Assembly (NCBI GenBank): GCA_001600095.1
Contig: BCIX01000002.1
Location: 930,001 to 994,000, forward strand
Direction: 5' to 3'
DNA length: 64,000 bases
Source of the DNA: Bullera alba
Lineage: Eukaryota; Basidiomycota; Tremellomycetes; Tremellales; Bulleraceae
Positions 38,067 through 49,200 of this stretch are shown here, one piece after another. Each line of letters opens with the position of its first letter. Position 1 is the stretch's first letter. The notes under the pieces were generated by a model, which worked only from the letters and a program-made list of their open reading frames with translations, searched no databases and was not told the origin of the DNA. A program made the position numbers and the translations under genes.

Positions 38067-41000
38067 ATGGCTTCGGTTCAAGATCTGAGCTCAAAGTACA
38101 GCTCGCAGCTGTCCCAGCTGACGGCAATCTTCCCATCATGGGACGAGAGTGATCTATTGTTCACTCTACAAGACGTTAGGGGCAATGTCGAAGAGGCTGC
38201 TCTCATCATCACAGAAGGTGAGTGAAATGTTGCAATCTGCAGGTGGCATATTGTGGGCCCCATGCGCTCCAACACCCGCTGATACTATGTATCAGGTCGA
38301 GCGTCCCAATTCACCCAAGCCACGAAGAAGAAGTCCGGCAAGTCCAGTTCCGCTCAGGCCAAGGGCTATTCGAACAGGAACGCGGATACTGGAGGCTGGG
38401 AGGATGCCAATGGAGGCGACTTCTCGGATCGACCAGGCAGAGGCGGTCGTGGAGGTAGGGGCGGTAGAGGCGGCAGGGGTGGACGAGGAGGTGGTGAGTT
38501 GCTGCAAGCAGCTCTAAAGACGCATTGTGCTGACACTAGGTCAGAGCCATTCAGAGGCGGTCGAGGCGGACGAGGTGGTGGTCGAGGCGGATATGGAAAT
38601 GCCAACGGTGCATCTTACTCGAAGAAGGACAATGACTTCCCAACTTCGACCGAAACTACGACCGACGGCTGGGCCAGTCAAGTCCAGCAATCCGACAATG
38701 CTGAAGCCGCGACAACTGGAGGAGACGGAGGATGGGGTACGGCTGCAGCGGCTGTTGACAGCGCTGAAGCCGGAGCCGGAGGTTGGGGCGCGGATGCTCC
38801 TGCTCAGGCGGACGACGGAGGTTGGGGTACAGCTGCTCCTGCCCAGGCAAGCCAGCCCGAAGCCGGAGGCTGGGGTACGGATGCCCCTCCAGTCGAGGCA
38901 AGCCAGGCCGACGACTTCGCCGCCGCTGGTGGATTCTCAGATGCCCCAGCACCCAAAGAGATTGTCGCCGCTGCTAAGCAGGGTGACACTAGATGGGAGG
39001 AGGAGATCAAGAAGCCAGTTCCTGCTGTCAAGCCAAAGTTGACCTGGGCTCAAATCGCCAAGTGAGTCGACAGATTGCATTCGTTGGGATGGAGAAGCTC
39101 GTACTGATACACATATCTAGACCCGCCGACAAGCCCAAGCCAGCGCCTCCACCAGCACCCAAGCCCCAAGAGCCAGAGCCCGTTGCACCAGAACCAGAAG
39201 CTATCACGACCGACGAGCCAACCACCGAGAATGCCGAGGTCGAGGAGGAGGCAGAGACGGCTGAGGAGCCAGAGGCTGAAGAGGAAGCTCAGGAGGACGT
39301 CGAGGAGCCAGCACAGGAGGAACAGGTCGAAGAGTTCCTACCAGAAGAGCCAGTCACCGAGGATCAACAGGACGGATGGGGAGAAGACCCTGCCATCGCG
39401 GGCTCAGGTGTCAAGCCAGACTGGGCAGAGGAGTCTGCACCTCAGCTGGAGGAACCGGCGGCTCCGGCTGCACCAGTCGCTGCCCCTGAGCCAGTGACCA
39501 CCTACACCGGTCCTCCAGGATTCAACACGCACGCCTCCAGAGCCCAGGCCGCTGCTCAGCCGCGAACTACATCTCGTGCTGGTCGTCACAAGAACATCGA
39601 TGGTCAGGGTGTCGTCCTACCTGCCATGGCAGGTGGAGTCTCTTCCATGGAGATGCAGTTCGGCAGTTTGAGCTTTGGTGGTGAGGCAGGAGATGGTGTA
39701 GAGGCCCCAGTGCCCGCTGCCGCCGCTGCCACGCCTGCTCAGACCGCACCAGCCCCATCGCAGACTGTCACTTCCCCTCCTCGAGCTCAACCACCTTCCG
39801 CTACCCAACAGCCCCAAATCCCTGTCTCGTCGGCGCAGCCATCTGCCCCGTCCGCTCACCTATACTACAACCAACAACAGCCTCAGCAGGCCGCTGCTCC
39901 TGCTCCGGTTGCCCCTCAAACCCAAGCTCCTTCGTACACCGCTCCCCACCAAACTCTCCAACAGCAAATGTCCGCGTACGGATCTCAGTACCCCCAGCAG
40001 CAGCAGCAGCAGCAGCAACAGCAGGCTCAGCCCCAAGCTCCCCAAGAATCCCAGCAGGCGTCCGGCTTCTACAGAGGTCAGAACGACTACTACGGCGGCG
40101 CATTCGGTTCCGCCGGTCTGCAACAGCATGCCACGCAGCACTCTCAGTCGCAGCAGCCAGAGCACGCTCATGGCCAACAGCAAGTGCCCTCGTCTCAGTC
40201 CCAGTCGACCGGTCCCTACGACTCTGGATTCGGTGGAGGCTTTGGTGCCTCGCAGCTCTTCGGTGGTCAACCACAGCAGCCACCCCAGCAGCAGCAGGCC
40301 AACGATGTCTACGGTGCTGCCAGACAGGTGAGATAGTTATTCGTATACTGGCAGAGTGCTGCGACTGACAATGTCCTCAGGCCTACGACTCGTACTCTGC
40401 TAGCGGATACCCACGACAGCAGGCGGAGGACCCCAAGCAGGCTGCCCCTGCTCCCTCGCACACCCCGACTGCTCCTGCTCAGCCGCAGACTCTTGCCCAC
40501 CAGCAGAGTCAGTACTACAACCAGTTGAACAACATGGGCTTCTACCAGGCTGCCCCATACAACCCATACTACCAATGTGAGCGTATTTGCCGATTGTCGT
40601 CTTTCCATGCTAACCAGTGTCTGTAGATGGTCAAGCCCCCAACCCTGGTTTCCAGCAGTACTACCCCTTGGCCAGCCGAAACCTCTACGGCCAGCCCAAC
40701 CCACAGGCCCCACCCCAGCCTATCCCCCAGGCCAAGCCATCGCCGGCTGCTGCCCACTCGCCATACGGCGGGCCATCACCATACCAGTCGTCGGCTTACG
40801 ATGATCAGTCGTCTCTTGGCGGTGCTAGCCGATACGGAGACTCCAAGGGCGCTGGTCAACAGACCCAGCAGCAAGCCGCGCCACAGTCGTACCAGTCTCA
40901 AGCTGGTGGTCTGCACAACTTCCTCGGCATGAACACCCCATCCGCCACTGGATCCGGTGCTTCGCGGCAGCAGGCCAGCACGCCCGACGACAGCTTCAAG

Positions 41001-41234
41001 TCCCAGACCACTGGATCTACCGGTGCCCAAGCTGGCCAAGGCAATGGTCTTCAAGGCGGTCTCAACAGGCAGAACCCGCAACAAGGTCTCGCTGGACACC
41101 AGCAACAACAGCACGGCGCTTTCAACTACCCTTACGGCGCGGCTGGAGGATACGGCAACCAAGATTGGGCGCAGTACGGTCAACAGCAGCACCAGTACGG
41201 CTCCAGGAACGGTTACTCCCACTGGCAACAGTAG
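38067..41234 (+). CDS. DEF1: RNA polymerase II degradation factor DEF1 (CUE domain, Gln-rich)
   Basis: Def1 is processed on transcription stress and brings Elongin-Cullin ligase to stalled Pol II. The N-terminal CUE domain reads 'YSSQLSQLTAIFPSWDESDL' and 'VRGNVEEAALIITEG'. An RGG-box region follows, split by an intron (38440-38600), then Gly/Trp repeats 'GGWGTDAPP'-like, and 'VKPKLTWAQIAKPAD', a conserved motif of DEF1 and related proteins. Then come an acidic Pro/Glu tract (39160-39400) and a long Gln/Pro/Ala/Tyr-rich domain with a Q10 tract (39995-40024). The tail carries many QQ and SY pairs and ends 'NGYSHWQQ'. Six exons; about 950 residues. The domain order (CUE, then a huge Gln-rich region) is diagnostic of DEF1. 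Confidence 0.88.
39995..40024 (+). repeat. CAG/CAA trinucleotide repeat encoding polyglutamine (Q10) in DEF1
   Basis: Seven CAG, one CAA, two CAG codons in frame, giving ten glutamines inside the Gln-rich domain. Likely length-polymorphic between strains. Confidence 0.85.
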
Positions 41235-42028
41235 GTCGTTGATCCCGTCCGGATCACATCGCCGTGGATAGAGAAGTGAGGAGCTAGGGGGAATGAGTTT
41301 GACTGCTTGGTGCTGGTAAGCTAGAAAGGAAGCAGGAGAAGGAAGGCCGCAGAGAGACAAGCGACAATGGCCGGAGGAAAGCGAAATGAAACCAAAATTT
41401 GACGATCTGTCCCCACTCGATATATTCTTTAAAGACCTTATGTGTACATACAGAGAGATTGGCACTTTTTGATGAACCACTTAGCATCGATGGGTCGGTC
41501 ACACCACGCCATATTACGAGGAAGCTTTGGAGGGTGTGTGTACTGATCTAGAAGAGAATGACGATTTCAAGTTCTGCGAAGAGCGGGCGGCGATGTGATG
41601 TCGAGGTGAGTGGTTTCAGGACATACAGATAGTGCAGACAAGCTGACACGCAGCAGGGAGCAGTGGGCCGACTACCGGGACATCACACCCTCAGGCCACC
41701 CTCGACATAGCCTTCCTCAACCCAGCAAGCATGGCCAGATGACCTACGTCATGAGGAGTGAGATGTTTGAGGAGTGCAATCCTTTGGAGACGTTTCTCAC
41801 CCTTTCATCGAGACTCGCTCTAGCGCTTCGCTCGATTGTGCACTTGAGAGTCTGGGGCTCGAGCTGGAGGTTTCGAAGCTTTCTTGATAAGGCAACAGTC
41901 AATACAGAACAGCATCCTGACATTCGCCACTACTCACCAGTACAGTACTACAAATTCACAGCACAAATACTGCCTGTCATCCCACATCAGACCCTCAACC
42001 GGACCTCGGATAATCTTGAGTCTTCAGC
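41235..42028. promoter_or_regulatory. Intergenic region DEF1 to first PARP-type zinc-finger gene
   Basis: 794 bp with the DEF1 3' end and the upstream region of the first tandem copy. The part from about 41760 aligns loosely by eye with the region upstream of the second copy (about 42860-43107): shared GTTTGAG...ATCCTTT, CCTT(T)CATCGAGA and a CATTCGCCACT block (41923-41933 and 43024-43034). An open frame at 41610-42050 has no recognisable protein and is probably chance. Confidence 0.45.
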
Positions 42029-42588
42029 ATGCCCACCGTCCAAGGAGTAAAGAGTATTATCGGGCCAGACTCGGTGGCCAGCAAGGTTTTCGGTAAGTCT
42101 GGTCCAGAGGCCGTCAATAGACTGCTCACTTCCCATGTGCCTCTCGAGTCATCGACTTACTTGGCTAACTCTTATCATTAGACAGTTGCTTGACCTCCTC
42201 AGCCGAGGAGAGACAACAGGCCACTGCCGATTGTCTCTACTACCATCGAAGGCTCCTTCAAGACACCGGCAATCAAAGCTGGAAGCTGGAGAAGTCGGAA
42301 TTAGATGAGATCTGCAAGAGCTGCACGAAGGTCATTCCGGCCGGGACCGATCGCTTTGAGAACGTCCTAACGTACAAGCCCGACGGGACGGAGTGCATGG
42401 GATCTTGGCATACGAACTGTCTTGGGATAGTCCACTTCACAGCTCATGTGCAGGGCCCTCGGGCCATCCAAACTTATGGCGCGGGCTGTACGTGCATCTC
42501 GGACCCCATTGGGGCATCTGAGACTGCCCCCCTGACGTTCACGATCGGAGGAACGACTCGCCTCTTCTCCGACACTGATCGGAAGTGA
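42029..42588 (+). CDS. Small PARP-type zinc-finger protein, tandem copy 1
   Basis: Two exons, about 155 residues. The first exon reads 'MPTVQGVKSIIGPDSVASKV' and joins at 'VF|DSCLTSS'. The core is C-x2-C-x28-H-x2-C: 'ICKSC', 'IPAGTDRFENVLTY', 'GSWHTNC', followed by 'LGIVH'. This spacing and the surrounding 'I..G..R' and 'W.H..C' residues match the PARP-type zinc finger of PARP1 and DNA ligase III, which recognises DNA breaks. No catalytic domain is attached. Further cysteines lie in 'GAGCTCISD'. No signal peptide is visible, so a secreted role is unlikely. DNA binding is inferred from the finger alone. A close paralogue follows 519 bp downstream in the same orientation. Confidence 0.82.
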
Positions 42589-43107
42589 GGGATTGAGTTG
42601 CAGATCGTACTGCCAAAGCTATTCATGACGACCTACCTATGCAGAGAAGAAGTAAACCACTGATTCCCTGACCGTGTCCGCGCAACCATTACCAGTAGCG
42701 AACGGCAACCAGCAGTATACTGTCTCTTCCACTTCAACACCTGCGATGTCCCCGACAAGGCTCTGCCGAAATCCGTAATCCAGCGGGCGTCTCGTACTCT
42801 GTGACCAGCGCTGTGCCACTCGACCTACCCAGTACGCTGACTGGATCGGCCGGGGGCTGCTGGACGAGACGTTTGAGAGATGGGATCCTTTATTGATTGA
42901 CTAATCCTTCCTCCCTTCATCGAGACGTCATTTGGCTCTCCGCCTGTCTGATCACCTCTGTCAGGCGTTTGAGCTGAAGTCCATCGGGCGTCTCGAAGAA
43001 GATATAAGACAGGAGATTCTGGCATTCGCCACTGATTCCCTCGCTTATCATCTCGAACTGGAACCACATCAAAGAACACCTTGCCAACAGCTCTCATCAA
43101 ATTCACC
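42589..43107. promoter_or_regulatory. Spacer between the two PARP-type zinc-finger genes
   Basis: 519 bp with the 3' end of copy 1 and the upstream region of copy 2. The last ~250 bp is alignable with the upstream region of copy 1, so the duplication unit included the promoter. Confidence 0.45.
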
Positions 43108-43659
43108 ATGTCCACTAGTACTGCTCGAACAGTGAACACCTCGATCGGACCGTACACGGTGGCTTCCAAGGTCTTCAGTAAGTCTGATCAGAAGACACGC
43201 CCGGTCAGCCGACCTGACCTGAGACCTGACTGACCCCCTTCGGCAGGCGACTGCTTGGGGTCCTCCGCCCACGAGAGGCAGCAGGCTACGAGCGACTGTC
43301 TCGACTACCACCGAATCATTTTTAAGCAAGATGGAAAGCAAACTTGGACCCTGGAGAAGTCGAAAGTTTCTGAGGTCTGCAAGAGCTGCGGTGACGAGAT
43401 CCCGGCCGGCACCGATCGATTCGAGAACGTACTCACGTTCGATAAAAATGGGACAGAATGCTATGGATCTTGGCATCCGACCTGTCTTGGGATAGTCCAT
43501 TACTCGGCTCATGCGAAGAGCCAATCGGCCATTACACAATATGGCCCTGGCTGCCCGTGCATCACGGAGTCGGTCAAGGCTACAGAGGGTGCACCCTTGA
43601 AGTTCACGATTGGAGATAAGACTCGTCTCATCTCGGAGACTGACCAGAAGCTCAGGTGA
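43108..43659 (+). CDS. Small PARP-type zinc-finger protein, tandem copy 2
   Basis: Two exons, about 160 residues, with the same intron position as copy 1 (after 'VASKVF'). The core again is C-x2-C-x28-H-x2-C: 'VCKSCGDE', 'IPAGTDRFENVLTF', 'GSWHPTC', 'LGIVHYSAH'. Well over half of the positions are identical to copy 1 by eye, including 'SSAxERQQATxDCLxYHR' before the finger and 'TFTIG/KFTIG..TRL' after it. The N terminus differs ('MSTSTARTVNTSIGPYT'). The linker residues around the zinc ligands are the best conserved part, which implies selection on the finger in both copies. As in copy 1, there is no catalytic PARP, WGR or BRCT domain. Target unknown. Confidence 0.82.
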
Positions 43660-43985
43660 AGGATTGACATGACGATCGTATCTTGAGAGCTATCGATGTC
43701 GCGTATGCAGAGTGCTAGTGAATCATCGCTTGCGCCAGAGGCCCAGTATGGGCAGTAGTTGGCAGTAGTCAGTCGAAGTGGGTAGATGAGAGCTAGCAGT
43801 AGCCCATCTTAGACCCATCCAAACGTCCAGAATCCCAGATTCTCGATCATCGGATTCTCGGATCCGAATGCTCCGTCGACTTCGCGAAATGTTGAAACTG
43901 CCGAGAGCGCTAGAGCTCTAGCTATTCAATTCTCTGAACACTGCTCTCTTCCTCGCTCGTCACACCACAGTCAGACCCAGTCAGG
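43660..43985. promoter_or_regulatory. Spacer between zinc-finger copy 2 and CUE3/ASCC2-like gene
   Basis: 326 bp. Contains GGCAGTAGT twice within 20 bp (about 43752-43769), GATTCTCG twice (about 43840-43861) and a short palindrome AGAGCTCT near 43912. Expected to hold the promoter of the downstream gene. Confidence 0.4.
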
Positions 43986-46086
43986 ATGGCGACAGTACCG
44001 CCCTCCACGCCGCCAATGGCATATCACGAAAAAGCGTTACCCGTGCTCGTCAGCGTCAGTTCGAGCGATTCTGACGATTTGACCGCGCTCGGTCATGCGA
44101 TCTCGATACTCGCTCGCTTACGACTTCAGCACCGCACGACGCATGATATCCAACCGCTCAAGCTACTCCTCAGGCGCTCGGAGACCAATGCAGCTTCGTT
44201 CGGCATGGGCCTCATCCTCAATGCGGTTGTGGCGTATCCTCTACACTTGAAAGCCATCTCGACCATCGTCACTCGCGTCCTTGCAGATCAGCCGTCATTT
44301 CTGGATGAGATCCGCCGCGAGGTCATCCCGTCTCTGGTTAGTCGACTTCGACTATCAAGCTCCACCCCGGAAATGGGCAGTACCATTGCGGTTCTACTGT
44401 CTGTGACGCGTGCACATGAGGAGCTACTAGGACTCGCCTTGACAGAAGCCGATTATATCCTGCCCACGCTCAAGGAGATCTATCCGAAGTTGGGCAATGG
44501 CGACAAAAAGTGCATCAGGTACAGATCCGACGTCCTTCTATTGTGTCACTCGCTAGTCACAGTTCTGCCGGGCCAGGGAACCAGTAGAGACGCTCTGAAG
44601 CGATTGATGGGGGACGGAGTGGGCACCAGCAAGAAAGTATTGGTCGACGGAGCTCTGAGAAGTGACTATGAAGCGGTGTTTGAGAGGAAATCCGGGCTGG
44701 GGGATGAGGAGCTCGCAAACCTCGCGGATTTGAGAATCGACGATACACGAGCGGATCCAGTGAGTGCAGGCGAGGAACCAATACATTGGCTCGATTTACT
44801 AAAGTACAATCGATCACAGCGACTCGCACCGCTCACCAATCTCTTCCCGCACATCTCCCCGCACCTGCTATCGGAAGCGCTGGAGCACCCGCAATTCTGC
44901 TCTTTGTCACCCGACTACGAGGAGGCTGCGGCACCTCTAATCCACGAGATACTCACCGGTGGGACATCCTTGCCAGCGGAACTGTCCGATCTGCGCGATG
45001 CCATATCACAGGGATCACCCCAGCAGGCGAATGGAGCCAGTGGGGCGCCCAGGAGTGCAGCTAGTTCTTTCGTCAGTCATAACCAGCCTGCTTCATCTAT
45101 GGGTGCCAAGAAGAAGATTGAGAGGAGGAATATTTGGGATGACGAAGAGCTCGACTTTTCCAGACTCCGCTTGGGCAAAGACGATTCGTGAGTGCAATAA
45201 CTGCAAGCCCGACGATGTCTGTACTGAGACTTCTTCAGATCACTGGAGATCGGTAATACCATACCTGATCAGTTGCGAGCTTCGATCATGCGATTGGTGG
45301 AGTCGCAAGCTGAAGAGGAGGCAGAGAGGGAGAGAGCGCTCAAAGACGCCGGTCACCGTTCATTCGTTGCCGCCAGTCGCGCTGTGGTCGGGGGCGTGGG
45401 CAGTGATGACGTCGAGGGCGAGGACGAAGCCGGTAGGGACAGAGTCAAGATTGGCAAGGATGGAGAGGAAAGTGGGGAGGACGAGGACGCTCAAGACCAA
45501 AAAGTGATCGGCGTGAGTTTGACTTCTGCACCTCACGCAACGATATGTTGACTTGTGCCAGTCCTCAAATCCGCCTTCTTCTGTTGGTCTGTACGACGTG
45601 GACCAGCAGAGCAAGCTGGAACTCGCGTACCTCGCCAATCCGAAGCTGTTTGATCGCGACTCCAAGACACGCAAGTCGGACGCCAGGAAGAGACTTAGAG
45701 AAATCACGGGCATGGCCGACGAGCAGATTGAAGGGTGGAAGATTATGCTCGAGAGGAACCCACATAAAGACGCCATCCTTTCTAGACACACATTCACCCC
45801 TGCCAAGAACTACTTGACCCCGTCCTCGGCCTCGTCGGTGGTGTCGGGCTCGAATGCGGGACGCGGCAAGGGCAAGGGCAGTGAGGGCAGTCGAGGCGGA
45901 GGTGGTAGTAGTCGAGGAGGTCGAGGCGGAGGCAGTGGAAGAGGAGGCGGCGGCGGAGGCGAAGGCAGTAGTGTTGGTGGAAGCAGAGGCGGTCGAGGCG
46001 CTAGCAGGGGCAACAGAGGCCACTCGAACGCTGCCAGGACAAGAGGGCATGATAAGAAGATGGCCAAGATGGGTGCTGGGGTATAG
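43986..46086 (+). CDS. CUE3: CUE-domain protein related to CUE3/ASCC2 (RQT / ASC-1 complex subunit)
   Basis: The CUE3/ASCC2 family binds ubiquitin chains. In yeast it serves the RQT complex that splits collided ribosomes; in human it serves the ASCC complex, which also recruits ALKBH3 to alkylated DNA. The N-terminal ~270 residues are helical ('GHAISILARLRLQHRTTHD', 'LPTLKEIYPKL'). The CUE domain reads 'LTNLFPHISPHLLSEALEHP' and 'DYEEAAAPLIHEIL'. The 'RRNIWDDEELDFSRLRLGKD' motif follows, then 'LAYLANPKLFDRDSKTRKSD' and 'MADEQIEGWKIMLERNP', seen in CUE3/ASCC2 proteins. The tail is an RGG/Gly-Ser-rich RNA-binding-like region ending 'MAKMGAGV'. Three exons, about 665 residues. The subunit name is inferred from architecture and not from a database match. 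Confidence 0.75.
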
Positions 46087-46278
46087 CGTACCAGCATGCA
46101 AACTCGTCTCGACCCACTACCTCACCGACAGGATCCCTTGCGCGCATCTCTCATCTGGTAGGTGATACATGCAAACCGATGCGGAAACGACTATAAAACC
46201 CACCACCGACTGTAATATAAGTTTGCAGACGACTTCATCTATTATTTATCCTCTTCGTCAACCACTCACTCCCTCTCG

Positions 46279-49200
46279 CTAGACTCTCGGCTCCATCGGA
46301 GGCTGTAAAAGCTGTCCAGCACCCCACTCTGTCGTATCGCCCAGACCGGCCTTTCTGTTCTCCTCGTCCTGGTCGTCTACTCGTGTTTCCCGCTCAGTGT
46401 GACCGGCTCGCGCTAGCCGACTGGCCTTGCGGGGCGTCGTGGGGTCCGGGTGGCTGCCCTTGCGAGGGGACTGAGCTCCAGTCAGACTATCGTTCCGAGG
46501 TCGCCCATCGATCGAGCCTTCTTCCGAAGCGTGAGTCGCATTGGTGACGGAGCGTTTTCTGGCGGAACCGAGGGTGAGAACCGATCCGGCTCTCTGCCTC
46601 ATCTTCCTCATTCCCCATGGACTCGAGTTGAGAGGTGTGTTCTGTCGGTGATCCGCCTGAGTTCCCGCTGGGATCGGTTTCAGACGCGATCCGAAGCCGC
46701 CAGAGCCTTTCTTCCTCGAGTGTTCCGATAGCCTAGACTGCATGCGTTGGACCTGGTAGCATATCAGCGCCAGCTCCACCTGCAATAGAGCTTACTCACA
46801 GCAACCCCGTTCTCCTCGGCGGTAAAGTCGAAACCTCGGCTCGGCTCCCGTGACAGACCGGTAGCCACTGTAAAAGTCAGCTTGTTCTCCTTGTCGAATC
46901 CTAGACCATGAGACTCACTGTCCACCTGGGATCCTCGGGCGCTACCAAGCTGGCCGAACCTCTGACTGTTCTTGCTCGCCTGTCTCTTGGGTACTGGTCG
47001 ATCGTTTGAAGGTACGCCCTGCTCGATGTCTCTGAGGGGGATGTTATCGTCTCCGACCTCTGCCATGTTTCCAAACTCGTCCGCGACGACTGGCTTGTCG
47101 TCGACTGTGTGCTCCTTCAGCTTGCCACCGAGCATGTAATGTGTCGCTGGGTCCACATGTGGCTGGTACTTTCTCACCAGACGCATGGTGTCGATATCGG
47201 TTGGCGCAAAGTTCTGTCGGTAGTATCGGAACAGGTATCTCGGCAACAGAGCGATGATGAGGACGAATGGCCATCCGAACCAGAAGGCAGCTGAGCGGAA
47301 CAGGAAGTGATTGTTGCCGTACACACCAGTAATGAACGAACTGGGAGGGATTGCAGAAAAGACGGCAGTGTAGACCCAGACCAAGGCGGGTCCGATGAGG
47401 ATCGCAAACCACGTCCAGTTGTTCCATGAGTCGATGTTGAGGCCAGAGAAAAAGTTTGCGACCATCACAGCGCCAAACACCATCGTGGTGGACATCTCGT
47501 AGATGTACACGTCGTAACCGTCTCCACGAGCCGAAGTCGTGATGTAGGTGAAGTGGATGAAGAAGTAGATGACGGCCGACTGGTACCATCCTTCCATGAT
47601 GTAGTAGAGGAACTTGCGGAGACCAAAGTACTTCTGCTCCCGGCCGTATCGATAGAGCTCGGGGAGCGCCATGAGAATGTCGGCGTCGATGTTTCGGTCA
47701 AACAGACCGATAGCAATGACGGGACACAAGGTCCAGAAGACGTTCCAGAACAGCAGGTAGGTGTACGAGAAAACGTAGGTGGTCGACCATCCACAGTAGA
47801 TCATGAACCAGAAGAGCACTCCAATGCCGATGATGTTCTTGTAAAAGAAGTTGAGGATCATGTTGGAGTTTCGGTAGTAGGACCAATGACCATGGACGAA
47901 TAGTAACCTCTTGAGGTATCGGAACTGGGCGATGGCGTAATCGGCAGAGTTGACAGCTTGGAGACCTTCTTCACCGGAAATACCGACACCCACGTCGGCA
48001 GCTTGGATCATCGAGACATCATTGGCACCATCACCGATGGCCAAGCACATCACACCGAGGTTGTCCTTGATCAGTCGGACGATCTGAGCCTTTTGCAGCG
48101 GCGAAACTCGGCAACAAACGACAGTGTTACACCTCGTTGACAGGGCAAGCAGCAGTTCTGTAGTCTCGGGATCGTCGAATGCGTGGGTGAGAGCATGTCC
48201 GTCGATGACCAGTGAGAATCCACCAGGTCGACTTCCGTTGTCGTGTCCCACCAGAGACCTCGCACCGGTGTTGACCCTGTTCAGCCTTGGGGCGCCACTG
48301 ACATGTGAAGCGTGTCGAGAGAGACTGAGCCCTTCCTCACCAAAGAAGCCCTCGAGCGCATCTCGAATCTGGTCCTGTATCGAGTGATTGCCTTCTCGAA
48401 CGATGATCAAGTTGGTCTCTGGTGTCAAGAGGTGCGTGGTGTAGCCAATAGCGACGGCGGTTTCGAGTTTATCACCGGTGGCGACCCAGACTTTGATACC
48501 GGCTCGTTTCAAATCACTGATGGCCTCGGGAACTCCATCCTGCAATTTGTCCTCGATGGCAGTGGCACCCAACAGAATAAGGTTCTCTTCGATCCTTGCA
48601 GAAACTTCCTCGACCTTGACTTCTCGATCGTTGAGCGCGACCGAAGCTTCATGGTAGTCCCTGGCCCATTGTTCGTACTCCTTTGGGTCCAGTACCCGGT
48701 AGGCGAGACAAAGTGTTCGCAGACCCTCGCTGGCGAAGAATTGGAGATCCTTGTCCGTCTTCTCCCGGAGCTCCCTTTGTGAGTCATCCTTGACCAGCCT
48801 GTCGAAGATGATGTTGTCGGCACCTTTACTGAGGAGGAAGATTCGCTCGTCCTGGTCTAGTTTCTTGAGGATGACAGACATTCGCTTTCGGGTAGAGTTG
48901 AACTCAAGGACGTGGAGTAGTTCGTATTCATCGATCTCGTCAGAGAATGGCGTGGAGAGCTTGACAACGTTGTGGTCTCTGCCTCGGAACACAAAGCCAA
49001 CGTCGGCGGCACTCTGCACGAGCGCAGCCTCGTCTGGACTCTGAGCCTTGTATTCGAGCACACCAGGCTCGGTTTCCGCGGCGAGGACAGTGTGACACAG
49101 AGCGAGTACCGCAAAGAAGCCATGTAGCACTCGAGACTGCTCCGTGTCGTGTTCCTTCAGGTCGATGTCAAGCTGGGCATCATGGAAGGGTGCGAGGACT

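Noticed and set aside
41610..42050. 146-codon plus-strand frame upstream of zinc-finger copy 1
   Set aside because: No recognisable protein; the equivalent region upstream of copy 2 is not open in the same frame, although the DNA is alignable.
42029..43659. Small cysteine-rich proteins considered as secreted effectors
   Set aside because: Neither protein has a signal peptide, and the cysteine/histidine spacing fits an intracellular PARP-type zinc finger.
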